Assembly: GCA_031261785.1 (NCBI GenBank)
Contig: JAISIZ010000084.1
Location: 1 to 39,086, forward strand
DNA: 39,086 nucleotides
Direction of reading: 5' to 3'
Source of the DNA: Mediterranea sp. (in: CFB group bacteria)
Lineage (GTDB): Bacteria; Bacteroidota; Bacteroidia; Bacteroidales; Bacteroidaceae
The notes under the pieces: generated by a model
What the model saw: only the letters and a program-made list of their open reading frames with translations
The model's database searches: none
Told to the model about the DNA's origin: nothing
Position numbers and translations under genes: made by a program
Shown here: positions 32,998 to 39,086 of the stretch, one piece after another
How the letters are laid out: each line of letters begins with the position of its first letter
How positions within the stretch are numbered: the stretch's first letter is position 1

Positions 32998-34368
32998 TTA
33001 TCCGAAGAGTGCCCTGAACGCCTCCTCCACCTTTCTCACCGGTATGAGTTCTATCTTGGGCTTCTTCTTGTCGATTCCTTGCAGGTTGTATTTGGGGAGG
33101 AGGAAGCGTTTGAAGCCAAGCTTCTCCGCTTCGCTGATGCGTTGCTCGATGCGGCTTACGGGACGAATCTCACCCGATAGTCCGATTTCGCCCGCCATGC
33201 ACACTTCAGTCTCGATGGGAGCGTCCATGTTGGAAGAGAGGATGGCGCTGATGACGGCCAAGTCGATGGCGGGGTCGTTCACCCGCAGCCCGCCGGCGAT
33301 GTTGAGGAACACGTCTTTCTGCGCCAGCTTGAATCCCACGCGCTTCTCGAGCACGGCCAGCAGCATGTTCATCCGTCGCGTGTCGAAGCCCGTGGCCGAG
33401 CGTTGCGGCGTGCCGTAGACGGCGGTGCTGACCAACGCCTGCGTCTCGATGAGGAACGGCCTCGCCCCTTCGATGGTAGAGGCTATGGCCACTCCGCTCA
33501 TTCCCTCGTGGTCTTGGCTGAGCAGCAGCTCCGAGGGGTTGCTCACCTGTCGCAACCCGTCTTGCCGCATCTCGTAGATGCCCAGCTCGGCCGTGCTTCC
33601 GAAGCGGTTCTTGATGCTGCGCAGGATGCGGTACATATAGTGCTGGTCGCCCTCGAACTGGAGCACCGTGTCGACGATGTGTTCCAGCACCTTCGGCCCG
33701 GCGATGCTGCCCTCCTTGTTGATATGTCCGATGAGCAGCACGGGCGTGTGGCTCTCCTTGGCGAAGCGTAGGATGGAGGCCGAGCATTCGCGTACCTGCG
33801 TGATGCTTCCGGGCGACGATTCCACGCCCTCGGTGGAGATGGTCTGTATGGAGTCGATGATGACGATGTCGGGATGGGTGTTCTTGATGTGGACGTAGAT
33901 CTGCTCGAGCGAAGTCTCGCAGACGATGAGGCAGTCGCTCGACCGTGTGGAGAGGCGGTCGGCGCGCAGCTTGAGCTGGCGTTCGCTCTCCTCGCCCGAT
34001 ACGTACAGTATCCGCTTCTCGGGGATATGCAAGGCGGTCTGCATCACCAGCGTGGACTTGCCTATGCCCGGCTCGCCGCCTATCAGCACCAGCGATCCCG
34101 GCACCAAGCCGCCGCCCAGCACGCGGTTCAGCTCCTCGTCGTGCATGTCGACGCGCGGCTCGTCGTCGGCCTCTATCTCGTGCAGGGCGATGGGTTTGGG
34201 CTTCTGCCGTTCCATGCCCGAGGGCATGGCCCTGTGGCTGGCGGGTTCTTTCCGTACCACCTGTTCCACGTAAGTGTTCCATTCGCCGCAGACGGGGCAT
34301 TTGCCGACCCACTTGGGCGATTCCTGTCCGCAGTTGCTACATACGTAGACACTCTTTTCTTTTGCCAT
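32998..34368 (-). CDS. radA: DNA repair protein RadA
   Basis: The 456-residue protein matches RadA/Sms, which aids branch migration in recombination. It has the N-terminal zinc finger (Cys10, Cys13, Cys24, Cys27), Walker A GGEPGIGKST (97-106), and Walker B VIIDSIQT. The RadA-specific KNRFGSTAELG and a C-terminal Lon-protease-like domain (AGGLRVNDPAIDLA, GEIGLSGEIRPV) follow. Length and start are those of the family. A -7 box TACCTTTG lies about 35 bases upstream. Confidence 0.97.
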   Translation of the reverse strand: MAKEKSVYVCSNCGQESPKWVGKCPVCGEWNTYVEQVVRKEPASHRAMPSGMERQKPKPIALHEIEADDEPRVDMHDEELNRVLGGGLVPGSLVLIGGEPGIGKSTLVMQTALHIPEKRILYVSGEESERQLKLRADRLSTRSSDCLIVCETSLEQIYVHIKNTHPDIVIIDSIQTISTEGVESSPGSITQVRECSASILRFAKESHTPVLLIGHINKEGSIAGPKVLEHIVDTVLQFEGDQHYMYRILRSIKNRFGSTAELGIYEMRQDGLRQVSNPSELLLSQDHEGMSGVAIASTIEGARPFLIETQALVSTAVYGTPQRSATGFDTRRMNMLLAVLEKRVGFKLAQKDVFLNIAGGLRVNDPAIDLAVISAILSSNMDAPIETEVCMAGEIGLSGEIRPVSRIEQRISEAEKLGFKRFLLPKYNLQGIDKKKPKIELIPVRKVEEAFRALFG

Positions 34369-34399
34369 TCTTTTCTTCCCATTTATTTAATAGAAGGTA

Positions 34400-34407
34400 C
34401 AAAGGTA
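34400..34407 (-). promoter_or_regulatory. -7 box for radA
   Basis: The minus strand reads TACCTTTG, a full match to TAnnTTTG, at a suitable distance from the radA start at 34368. Confidence 0.55.
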
Positions 34408-34428
34408 GGATTTTCCGTGAAAAGCGGC

Positions 34429-34436
34429 TATATTCG
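34429..34436 (+). promoter_or_regulatory. Possible -7 box for the SDR-uxuA unit
   Basis: TATATTCG matches TAnnTTTG at all but one fixed position and lies 31 bases before the ATG at 34468. A weaker promoter call that may need an activator. Confidence 0.4.
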
Positions 34437-34467
34437 CGCATCTTTAATCAAAAAAGAACGAAAGAAC

Positions 34468-35283
34468 ATGAATGAACAATTTAGCATCGCCGGTAAGGTC
34501 GCTGTCATTACCGGAGCGGGTGGCGTGCTGGGAGGGAACATCGCCCAGCACTTCGTACAGCAAGGAGCGAAGGTGGTAGCCATCGACATCCGCCAGGAGC
34601 AATTGGACAAACGGGTGGACGAGTTGAAGCAGTATGGTCCCGACGTGATTGGTCTCTTGGGCAACGTGCTCGACGTCGCCATGCTGGAGAGCGTGGCCGA
34701 GCAAATCGTGGCCAAATGGGGACAGATCGACATCCTGCTCAACATCGCCGGAGGCAACATGCCCGGCGCCACGTTGGAACCCGAACAAAACTTCTACGAC
34801 ATGGATGTGAGCTGCTGGGAGAAAGTGACCACGCTCAACATGAACGGCACCGTGTACCCGTCGATGGTATTCGGCAAGGTTATGGCCCGCCAGGGAAAGG
34901 GCTGCATCGTCAACGTGTCGTCCATGGCGGCATATAGCGCCATCACCCGTGTGCCGGGCTATTCGGCGGCCAAGTCGGCCGTGGCCAACTTCACCCAATG
35001 GCTCGGTAGCGAGATGGCGCTGAAGTACGGCGACGGTATCCGCGTCAACGCCATCGCCCCGGGATTCTTCATCGGTGACCAGAACCGAAAGATACTCATC
35101 AACCCCGACGGATCGCTCACCGACCGCAGCAAGAAGGTGCTCGCCAAGACGCCCATGAATCGCTTTGGCGACATCAAGGAGCTGAACGGTGCCGTACAGT
35201 TCCTGTGCAGCGACGCCGCGAGCTTCGTCACCGGCGCGCTGCTGCCTGTCGATGGCGGATTCAGCGCGTTTAGCGGAGTATAA
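34468..35283 (+). CDS. SDR-family oxidoreductase, probable D-fructuronate (mannonate) reductase
   Basis: The 271-residue short-chain dehydrogenase has the NAD(P)-binding TGAGGVLGG (16-23), LLNIAGGN, the catalytic serine and YxxxK region (VNVSSMAAYS, PGYSAAKSA) and a C-terminal PVDGGFSAFSGV. Next to uxuA, the likely reaction is reduction of D-fructuronate to D-mannonate, a role filled by SDR proteins in organisms lacking the classical UxuB. KduD-like activity is the main alternative. The start at 34468 follows an A-rich leader; longer in-frame starts run through radA. A class-2 repeat pair separates it from uxuA. Confidence 0.85.
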   Translation: MNEQFSIAGKVAVITGAGGVLGGNIAQHFVQQGAKVVAIDIRQEQLDKRVDELKQYGPDVIGLLGNVLDVAMLESVAEQIVAKWGQIDILLNIAGGNMPGATLEPEQNFYDMDVSCWEKVTTLNMNGTVYPSMVFGKVMARQGKGCIVNVSSMAAYSAITRVPGYSAAKSAVANFTQWLGSEMALKYGDGIRVNAIAPGFFIGDQNRKILINPDGSLTDRSKKVLAKTPMNRFGDIKELNGAVQFLCSDAASFVTGALLPVDGGFSAFSGV

Positions 35284-35293
35284 GCGGTTTTCT

Positions 35294-35376
35294 CACCACA
35301 GATTGCACAGATTCACACAGATTATATTTCATTGCTTATTAAAAGAATCGGTGTGAATCTGTGTAATCTGTGGTGA
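35294..35376. repeat. Class-2 interspersed repeat, inverted pair inside the SDR-uxuA unit
   Basis: Copies at 35294-35323 and 35346-35376 (inverted) agree at about 28 of 30 positions and would form a long hairpin. The symmetry extends outward into TCTC/GAGA and GGTTT-like flanks. The pair begins 11 bases after the SDR stop. Confidence 0.9.
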
Positions 35377-35410
35377 GAAACCAATTACTAATCAATTACG
35401 TAAGAAAGAA

Positions 35411-36583
35411 ATGGAGAAAACTTGGAGATGGTTCGGAAAGAACGACAAGATTACGTTGGGAATGCTTAGGCAGATTGGCGTGGAAGGCATCGTGACCGCC
35501 TTGCACGACGTGCCCAACGGAGAGATATGGACCGAGGCGGCCATTGCCGACCTGCGGATGTATATCGAGGAGCACGGCCTGCGTTGGTCGGTAGTGGAGA
35601 GCCTGCCTGTGTGCGAGGCCATCAAGTACGCCGGCCCCGAGCGCGAGCAGCTCATCGAGAACTATAAGGTGAGCCTCGCCAATCTGGGTAAGCAGGGCGT
35701 GCGTACGGTGTGCTACAACTTCATGCCCGTCATCGACTGGATACGTACCGACCTCGAGCACCCTTGGCCCGACGGCAGCAGCTCACTCTACTTCGACCGC
35801 GTGCGCTTCGCCTACTTCGATCTCCGCATCCTGGAGCGCGAGGGGGCGGAGGCCGACTACAGCCCCGAGGAACTGGAGAAGGTGGCCGAGCTGGACAAAG
35901 TGATTACCGAGGCCGAGAAGGCCGAGCTGGTAGACGCCATCATCGTGAAGACGCAAGGCTTCGTGAACGGCAACATCAAGGAGAGCGACAAGAACCCCGT
36001 GAACCTCTTCAAGCAGTTGCTGGCCAAGTACGAAGGCATCGACCGCGCGACGTTGCGCGAGAACATGCGCTACTTCCTGGCCGCCGTGATGCCCGTATGC
36101 GAGGAGTATGGCGTCAATATGTGCGTGCATCCCGACGATCCTCCCTTCCAGGTGCTCGGACTGCCTCGTATCGTCACCGACGAAGCCGACATCGACTGGT
36201 TCCTGCACGCCGTGGACAATCCGCACAACGGACTGACCTTCTGCGCCGGGTCGCTCAGCGCCGGCACGCATAACGACACGCGCGAGCTGGCCCGCAAGTT
36301 TGCCTCGCGCACGCACTTCGTGCACCTGCGCAGCACCGACGCCATGCCGGGCGGCAACTTCATCGAGAGCAGCCACCTCACCGGGCGTGGCCATCTCATC
36401 GACCTCATCCGCGTCTTCGAGCGCGAGCGTCCCGACCTGCCCATGCGGGTCGACCACGGACGCATGATGCTCGGCGACGAGGACAAGGGCTACAATCCCG
36501 GCTACTCATTCCACGGGCGCATGCTCGCCCTGGCGCAGGTAGAGGGAATGATAGCCGTGGTTGACGACGAAATGCGGAAATAA
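35411..36583 (+). CDS. uxuA: Mannonate dehydratase
   Basis: The 390-residue TIM-barrel enzyme dehydrates D-mannonate to 2-keto-3-deoxygluconate in glucuronate catabolism. Typical motifs are the start WRWFGKNDKITLGMLRQIGVEGIVTALHD, VVESLPVCEAIK, CYNFMPVIDWIRTD, MCVHPDDPPFQVLGLPRIV, LTFCAGSLSAG, HFVHLRST and MRVDHGRMMLGDE. The histidines and cysteine of the metal site are among them. Length is normal. This route handles glucuronate rather than galacturonate, so its link to the pectin locus is only partial. Confidence 0.97.
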   Translation: MEKTWRWFGKNDKITLGMLRQIGVEGIVTALHDVPNGEIWTEAAIADLRMYIEEHGLRWSVVESLPVCEAIKYAGPEREQLIENYKVSLANLGKQGVRTVCYNFMPVIDWIRTDLEHPWPDGSSSLYFDRVRFAYFDLRILEREGAEADYSPEELEKVAELDKVITEAEKAELVDAIIVKTQGFVNGNIKESDKNPVNLFKQLLAKYEGIDRATLRENMRYFLAAVMPVCEEYGVNMCVHPDDPPFQVLGLPRIVTDEADIDWFLHAVDNPHNGLTFCAGSLSAGTHNDTRELARKFASRTHFVHLRSTDAMPGGNFIESSHLTGRGHLIDLIRVFERERPDLPMRVDHGRMMLGDEDKGYNPGYSFHGRMLALAQVEGMIAVVDDEMRK

Positions 36584-36596
36584 GAGAGGGGAGACT

Positions 36597-36695
36597 CACC
36601 ACAGATTACACAGATTCACACAGATTATTTTATTTGGCGCAAACCGCTGCCATCAGAATAAAACAATCTGTGTGAATCTGTGTAATCTGTGGTGA
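36597..36695. repeat. Class-2 interspersed repeat, inverted pair after uxuA
   Basis: Copies at 36597-36626 and 36665-36695 (inverted) face each other across about 38 bases. The pair fills the gap between the convergent uxuA and Imm17-like genes and could act as a two-way terminator. It starts 14 bases after the uxuA stop. Confidence 0.9.
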
Positions 36696-36708
36696 AAACT
36701 GAACCATT

Positions 36709-36918
36709 TTAAACCTTGGCCCAGAAGAACACGGCCATTCCTATCATGATAATGCCCAGCAGGGCGTAGAAGAGGCGTGCCCGCCGACGGGTCACGCCTC
36801 TTGTCATGCTCCGGGCGCCGCGGGTGGAGAAGAACCATTCCCAGTCGAACGCCGCCGCCAGCAGGGCGATGATACCCGCCACGGCGAAGATGCCCTGTAC
36901 TACGTAGTGTCCCGTCAT
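36709..36918 (-). CDS. Imm17-like small two-helix membrane protein
   Basis: The 69-residue protein has two predicted membrane helices (about 5-24 and 49-66) joined by a basic loop ([20 protein letters not shown]). It resembles the Imm17 family, named for an association with toxin systems, but many members lie far from any toxin, as here. Its ATG overlaps the tsaE stop as ATGA, so it is translationally coupled to a tRNA-modification gene. I infer that the immunity label may not describe its role. Confidence 0.75.
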   Translation of the reverse strand: MTGHYVVQGIFAVAGIIALLAAAFDWEWFFSTRGARSMTRGVTRRRARLFYALLGIIMIGMAVFFWAKV

Positions 36919-37328
36919 AACGCGATCAGTCGGCTGCCGTCCGCCTGCTCCTCGATGGTGACTTTCACGGCGTCGCCGGGCAGCAGCTCCTCCACCAGCT
37001 CGGGCCACTCTATGAAGCAGAGGGCGCCGCTGAAGAAGTAATCCTCGTAGCCCATGTCGTACACCTCGCTAAGCTTCTTGATGCGGTAGAAGTCGAAGTG
37101 GTAGATCAATTCGCCGCCCTTTTCCGAGCGGTACTCGTTCACGATGGCGAACGTGGGCGACGAGATGACGTCCTCCACGCCCAGCTCCTCACATACGGCC
37201 TTGACGAACGTCGTCTTTCCGGCGCCCATCTTGCCGTAGAGGGCGAACACGGTATTGTCGCCCATGGCGGCGATGAACTCGCGCGCCGCCTCGTGGATAT
37301 GTTCCAACGATTGAATCCTGATTTCCAT
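36915..37328 (-). CDS. tsaE: tRNA threonylcarbamoyladenosine biosynthesis ATPase TsaE
   Basis: The 137-residue protein has the Walker [20 protein letters not shown] (32-50), [12 protein letters not shown], the conserved HFDFYRI and FIEWPE motifs. TsaE hydrolyses ATP to drive TsaB-TsaD turnover in t6A formation at tRNA position 37. Length is normal. It precedes the Imm17-like gene with a 4-base overlap and follows the ABC permease by 12 bases. Confidence 0.96.
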   Translation of the reverse strand: MEIRIQSLEHIHEAAREFIAAMGDNTVFALYGKMGAGKTTFVKAVCEELGVEDVISSPTFAIVNEYRSEKGGELIYHFDFYRIKKLSEVYDMGYEDYFFSGALCFIEWPELVEELLPGDAVKVTIEEQADGSRLIAL

Positions 37329-37340
37329 ATATGTATATTC

Positions 37341-38168
37341 TTAATCTTGTCTGTTGATGGCCGCTTTCTTACGGCAGCAGCTCTTGCCCAGCTTACATGC
37401 CCCGTAGATGAGGATGGAGACGAAGATGATGGAGGCGCCCGAGGGCACGTTCCAGCGGTACGACAGCAGCAGCCCTCCCAGGCAGCCCAGCAGGCCGATG
37501 CCGATGGAGAGTCCGATCATCCGTTTGAAGCTGAAGGTGAACAGGTTGGCCGTCATCTGCGGGATGGTGAGCAGCGACAGTGCCAGCACGATGCCCACCA
37601 TGCGCAGGCAAGCCACGATGGTGAGAGCGATGAGCGCCATCAGCGCGTACTCCAGCGTCCGCACCGGCAGCTTCTGCGAGCGGGCGAACTCGCGGTCGAA
37701 CGCGATGGCGATGATAGGCCGCAGGAAGAGGTAAAAGAACACGCCCAGCACCACCACCAACGCGCCAAGCAGCCAGAGGTCGCCCCGCCCGATGGTGAGG
37801 ATATTGCCGAAGAGGTAGGCCGAGAGGTCGGGCGCGAAGCCCGACGAGAGGAAGCTGAAGATGATGCCAATGGCCATGCCGAACGTCCAGAACACGGCGA
37901 TGGCCGAATCTTCGCGCATATCCTTCCGCTTGCTCAGCCACTCCACGCCGAACGCCGACAGCACCGAGAATACCGCCGCCGACAGGATAGGGGAGATGCC
38001 CGCGAACAGCCCGATGCCGATGCCACCAAACGAGGCATGCGTGATGCCTCCACTGATGAACACCAGTCTTCGCGTGACGATGTACGTCCCGATAATGCCG
38101 CAAGCCACGCTTGCCAGCAAGCTGCCCAGCAGGGCATGTTGAAAGAAGGTATAATGCAGCAGATCCAC
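37341..38168 (-). CDS. Zinc/manganese-type ABC transporter permease (ZnuB/MntB family)
   Basis: The 275-residue integral membrane protein belongs to the ABC-3 metal permeases. It has about eight hydrophobic helices, the early GTYIVTRRLVFISGGITHASFGGIGIG, and SLLTIPQMTANLF near the coupling helix. Zn or Mn uptake is likely. The start is GTG at 38168; no in-frame ATG lies nearby upstream, and homologous N-termini begin at about this position. No ATP-binding or solute-binding subunit lies in this window, so partners must be elsewhere. An identical 32-nt AT-rich leader element ends seven bases before the start. Confidence 0.9.
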   Translation of the reverse strand: MDLLHYTFFQHALLGSLLASVACGIIGTYIVTRRLVFISGGITHASFGGIGIGLFAGISPILSAAVFSVLSAFGVEWLSKRKDMREDSAIAVFWTFGMAIGIIFSFLSSGFAPDLSAYLFGNILTIGRGDLWLLGALVVVLGVFFYLFLRPIIAIAFDREFARSQKLPVRTLEYALMALIALTIVACLRMVGIVLALSLLTIPQMTANLFTFSFKRMIGLSIGIGLLGCLGGLLLSYRWNVPSGASIIFVSILIYGACKLGKSCCRKKAAINRQD

Positions 38169-38175
38169 CGTTATT

Positions 38176-38207
38176 GAATTAAAAATTGAGAATTAAAAAT
38201 TAAAAAA
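38176..38207 (-). repeat. 32-nt AT-rich leader element, copy 3 (before the ABC permease)
   Basis: Identical over 32 bases to copies 1 and 2 and in the same orientation relative to the downstream gene. Confidence 0.85.
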
Positions 38208-38372
38208 TGAAAGACATGATTGCCATGTATAGATGCGGTGCGTCGCGTCTCACCGTCCGCGAGGAATCGCGATGGTCCATCACTACATATCTGCAAGGGA
38301 TAACTCAATGGGTAGAGAAAAGCGATCAGCATACCTATATTAAATAAATTGGAGAAGAGCACACTACATTTA
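38208..38372. other. 165-base stretch bracketed by inverted AT-rich elements
   Basis: No gene is supported. The minus strand contains a GAGACGCGACGCACCGC-like word (near 38240-38260) resembling a dispersed palindromic element, in decayed form. The stretch is enclosed by leader-element copies 3 and 4 in opposite orientations. Confidence 0.4.
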
Positions 38373-38403
38373 TTTTTTAATTCTCAATTCTCAATTTTTA
38401 ATT
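38373..38403 (+). repeat. AT-rich element, variant copy 4
   Basis: Begins TTTTTTAATTCTC and contains the CTCAATT word twice; closely related to copies 1-3. It overlaps the stop codon (38398-38400) of the small membrane protein gene and lies at that gene's 3' end. Confidence 0.75.
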
Positions 38404-38802
38404 TAAAAAGAGGAACACCTCGTCCTTGAGTTCGTCGGGTAGTTCGATGCCTCGCAGTTGCAGGCTGCGTACCCATCCGGCCACCTCCTCGTCGCGGGTG
38501 GTGTAGAGTATCTCGCGAAACTGCTCCGTCTCCGCCTCGGTATAGGAGTCGGCCGTTCGTCCTTGGTAGGTATCCAGTTCCTCGTCGTCGTAGTATTCTA
38601 TCTTCTTGCTCACGGCGGCCAGCAAGCTCTTGCGCTCGCATATCTCGTGTTGTCCGCAGCAGGCCACGTCGACCTCTTTCACTTCGGGCATGCGTTCCAG
38701 CTCGCCGCGTTCCACCTTCCGCCCGAGTCTCCTGATGCGCACGGCACCCGCTATGGCGGCCACTACGCCCAGCAGTACAAGGGCTATAATGAGAATCCAC
38801 AT
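38398..38802 (-). CDS. Small membrane-anchored conserved Bacteroidales protein
   Basis: The 134-residue protein has one N-terminal membrane helix (about 2-21) and then a soluble part with closely spaced cysteines (VACCGQHEIC). The acidic IEYYDDEELDTYQGR and SYTEAETEQFREILYTTRDEEV precede LRGIELPDELKDEVFLFL. It matches a Bacteroidales family sometimes labelled phospholipase, but I see no support for that activity. The start at 38802 is preceded by AGGAGG 11 bases upstream, a rare clear Shine-Dalgarno-like site in this window, and by a -7 box. The cysteines could bind metal; that is inference. Confidence 0.82.
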   Translation of the reverse strand: MWILIIALVLLGVVAAIAGAVRIRRLGRKVERGELERMPEVKEVDVACCGQHEICERKSLLAAVSKKIEYYDDEELDTYQGRTADSYTEAETEQFREILYTTRDEEVAGWVRSLQLRGIELPDELKDEVFLFLN

Positions 38803-38828
38803 AATCAAGTTTCCTCCTAAAATATCGG

Positions 38829-38836
38829 CAAAGGTA
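38829..38836 (-). promoter_or_regulatory. -7 box for the small membrane protein
   Basis: The minus strand reads TACCTTTG, a full match to TAnnTTTG, 27 bases before the start codon at 38802. Confidence 0.55.
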
Positions 38837-38844
38837 AGCAATTT

Positions 38845-38876
38845 AATGAAGAATGAAGAATGAAGAATGAAGAATG
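38845..38876 (+). repeat. Heptamer microsatellite (AATGAAG)n
   Basis: Four perfect AATGAAG units followed by a partial one. It lies in the leader side of the small membrane protein gene, near the expected -33 region, so length changes could alter promoter spacing. Related words occur inside the FAD oxidoreductase gene. Confidence 0.85.
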
Positions 38877-38898
38877 CGATCGTGGGCGCACGCGGGGG

Positions 38899-38932
38899 CA
38901 CCACAGAGGACACAGAGTTACACGGAGTTTTT
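38899..38932 (+). repeat. Class-1 repeat, unpaired within the window
   Basis: Begins CACCACAGAGGACACAGAG and ends in AGTTTTT, nearly identical to the copy at 2781. By analogy with the other two class-1 copies in this orientation, an inverted partner is expected to the right, beyond the window. Confidence 0.85.
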
Positions 38933-38992
38933 ACGTGTTGATTGGCGTGTAGTTACTATGTTTGCCCCGTGTTCCTCGCATATCGCCTCTTC

Positions 38993-39053
38993 GGGGGCTG
39001 ACGCCCCCGGCCGGCTGGGCAAGCCCCGAGGGTGTTTATAGGGGCTACGCCCC
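38993..39053. repeat. GC-rich palindromic cluster at the right edge
   Basis: Contains a GGGGGC-TGAC-GCCCCC hairpin (38993-39008) and a GGGGC-TAC-GCCCC hairpin (39041-39053) joined by further GC-rich sequence. The style is that of dispersed extragenic palindromes. No gene is supported from 38803 to the window end at 39086. Confidence 0.65.
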
Positions 39054-39086
39054 CATTGCTGTGGGTTCTTGGTGAAAATGCGATGG

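Noticed and set aside
33874..34467. N-terminal extension of the SDR protein
   Set aside because: It is antisense to radA and crosses the radA promoter; the normal SDR N-terminus begins at 34468.
34468..36583. SDR-uxuA as part of the pectin galacturonate route
   Set aside because: UxuA acts on D-mannonate from glucuronate; galacturonate normally passes through altronate. The pair lies 12 kb away with other genes between, so a direct role is not claimed.
36709..36918. Toxin-immunity module
   Set aside because: No toxin, polymorphic-toxin repeat or secretion gene is present in the neighbourhood; only the immunity-like small protein is seen.
1..39086. tRNA or rRNA genes
   Set aside because: I saw no cloverleaf-like or rRNA sequence in the gaps I read, although a covariance-model search would be more sensitive.

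Overview
The window looks like a chromosomal segment of a GC-rich member of the Bacteroidales (Bacteroidota). The evidence is a SusC/SusD pair, a hybrid two-component regulator, a menaquinone-type methyltransferase, and promoters of the Bacteroidota form (a -7 box TAnnTTTG, in the best cases with TTTG about 19 bases upstream). Starts generally have AT-rich leaders rather than Shine-Dalgarno sequences. I cannot name the species.

Layout. 1-2769: the 5' end of an AAA-ATPase-like gene, then polyphosphate kinase divergent from a small phosphodiesterase, with interlocked promoters. 2770-3574: a gene-free stretch with a 42-bp tandem array and interspersed repeats. 3575-22337: a polysaccharide utilisation locus for rhamnogalacturonan-I-type pectin. 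A plus-strand unit (GH28-PL11 fusion, GH105 lipoprotein, GH2, rhamnose mutarotase, hybrid two-component regulator) converges on a minus-strand unit (susC, susD, second GH105). The lyase and hydrolase cut the backbone, GH105 removes the unsaturated uronic acid, GH2 probably trims side chains, SusCD imports oligosaccharides, RhaM equilibrates rhamnose anomers, and the hybrid sensor probably controls the set. 22523-27978: an ATPase remnant, an alpha/beta hydrolase, aroE, menG, purC and a PhoH-like ATPase, all on the minus strand. 28102-32500: a secreted flavin-barrel protein, a transposase/nuclease remnant, a threonine aldolase, and a LuxR-type regulator coupled to an FAD oxidoreductase. 32503-34368: a GxxExxY nuclease-fold gene between inverted repeats, then radA. 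34468-36583: a fructuronate-reductase-like SDR and uxuA. 36709-39086: an Imm17-like membrane protein, tsaE, a metal ABC permease, a small membrane protein and a repeat-rich right edge.

The feature gene lists do not explain is the dense set of interspersed repeats. One family, built from ACACAGA-like words, occurs mostly as inward-facing inverted pairs. Two wide pairs enclose cargo: the GxxExxY gene and the 42-bp array. A second family is a 32-nt AT-rich element present in three identical copies, each directly upstream of a start codon in the same orientation. A third, made of AATGAAG-like words, sits inside a coding sequence in frame. A repeat family carrying a nuclease-fold gene is my best candidate for an undescribed system, but this rests on layout only.
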